A stretch of DNA of 64,000 nt from contig NZ_JACJOD010000030.1 of assembly GCF_014695385.1 (NCBI RefSeq), positions 124,001-188,000 of the forward strand, in the 5' to 3' direction. Below the pieces are notes generated by a model, which was not told the DNA's origin, did not search any database, and saw only the letters and a program-made list of their open reading frames with translations. A program made the position numbers and the translations under genes. Of this stretch, positions 63,701 through 64,000 are shown piece after piece. The DNA comes from Trichocoleus sp. FACHB-46. GTDB taxonomy: Bacteria > Cyanobacteriota > Cyanobacteriia > FACHB-46. How positions within the stretch are numbered: position 1 is the stretch's first letter; each line of letters starts with the position of its first letter.

Positions 63701-64000
63701 ATGACTTTTCCTAGCCGCTGGGTTCAATTGAATCCTTCTCGTAGCCTTCAAGCTCGATTGGGGTTAGCAACAGGTGGCATTGTGCTGCTGCTATCAATCT
63801 TGCTGAGCTGGTTGGTAGGGTATACCACGAGTGTGCAGCTACAAAATACTCAGGGGCAATCTCTGGCTGAGTTGGCTTATCAAATGGCCGACAAACTCGA
63901 TCGCGGCATGTTTGAGCGCTACCGCGAAATCCAAATTTTGGCGGCTCTGCCACCCATTCGAGAGGCAACTTATTCGCAACCAGCTCGGCGATCGCTATTA
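63701..64000 (+). CDS. N-terminal part of a membrane sensor protein
   Basis: The gene runs off the window after 100 codons. MTFPSRWVQLNPSRSLQARL is followed by a membrane helix (LATGGIVLLLSILLSWLVGY) and a periplasmic helix (LQNTQGQSLAELAYQMADKL, then RGMFERYREIQILAALPP). This is the start of a periplasmic sensing (Cache-like) domain as seen in histidine kinases, diguanylate cyclases and adenylate cyclases with HAMP linkers. The output domain lies outside, so the class is not known. Confidence 0.75.
   Translation, partial: MTFPSRWVQLNPSRSLQARLGLATGGIVLLLSILLSWLVGYTTSVQLQNTQGQSLAELAYQMADKLDRGMFERYREIQILAALPPIREATYSQPARRSLL

Noticed and set aside
1-64000. CRISPR arrays, tRNA or rRNA genes, transposases, prophage genes
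   Set aside because: I looked for regularly spaced repeats, T-loop-like GTTCGAATC stretches and transposase motifs and found none that I can support.

Overview
The window comes from a cyanobacterial chromosome. Directly visible support: a photosystem I gene (psaE), a cyanobacterial NDH-1 subunit (ndhO), cyanobacterial-type Nat amino-acid transport genes, a four-ACT aspartate kinase, a metacaspase-like protein, and the very frequent octamer GCGATCGC (HIP1), found inside and between genes throughout. The genus cannot be fixed from this stretch. The gene set and the loose spacing suit a filamentous or otherwise large-genome species. I found no rRNA, tRNA, CRISPR array, transposase or prophage gene.

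Layout. 1-6.1 kb: the end of a proline-rich possible envelope protein, a DUF6391 protein, psaE with a long C-terminal tail, mutM, ndhO, mdh and lnt. 6.4-10.4 kb: a secreted RTX metalloprotease, a haloacetate-dehalogenase-like hydrolase and a histone-deacetylase-family protein. 10.6-15.3 kb: gyrA, facing tsaE and a membrane-anchored yvcK-like gene. 15.7-19 kb: a lipid-transport (Mla-type) ATPase and MCE protein, then a CadD-like transporter and a DUF3288 protein. 19-22 kb: a structured leader, an FtsL-like small protein and ftsI. 22-28.5 kb: a thioredoxin-domain protein, clpP, an unassigned protein, a TerC-family membrane protein and sat. 28.6-31.4 kb: a Tat-exported metacaspase homologue whose catalytic His and Cys are replaced by Tyr and Ser, plus a small protein. 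31.6-37.5 kb: the Nat amino-acid importer natF-natG-natH and its ATPase, split by an AT-rich block carrying a PD-(D/E)xK nuclease. 37.5-47.3 kb: ribD, an MscS channel, glycogen phosphorylase, and a P450-DUF429 pair with a second, broken DUF429 start upstream. 47.4-51 kb: an FHA protein, a glutathione S-transferase, and znuA-znuC without znuB behind two Fur/Zur-like operators. 51-57.5 kb: speA, ndk, mnmA, a SPOR-like protein and the NAD(P)HX repair enzyme. 57.8-59.3 kb: a ParA-type ATPase overlapping a disordered coiled-coil partner. This pair fits a McdA-McdB carboxysome-positioning system. 59.5-64 kb: lysC, exbB-exbD, a DUF1232 protein and the start of a sensor protein.

Most of the window is ordinary chromosomal backbone with short operons and convergent pairs. 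The convergent pairs are often separated by GC-rich hairpins of the CCCCTCTCC/GGAGAGGGG or TGTAGGGGCG type. The points most worth a second look are the ParA/adaptor pair, the Tyr-Ser pseudo-metacaspase, the structured leader before the FtsL-like/ftsI genes, the nuclease island inside the Nat locus, the duplicated-and-decayed DUF429 start beside the P450, and the paired operators before a znu operon that lacks its permease.
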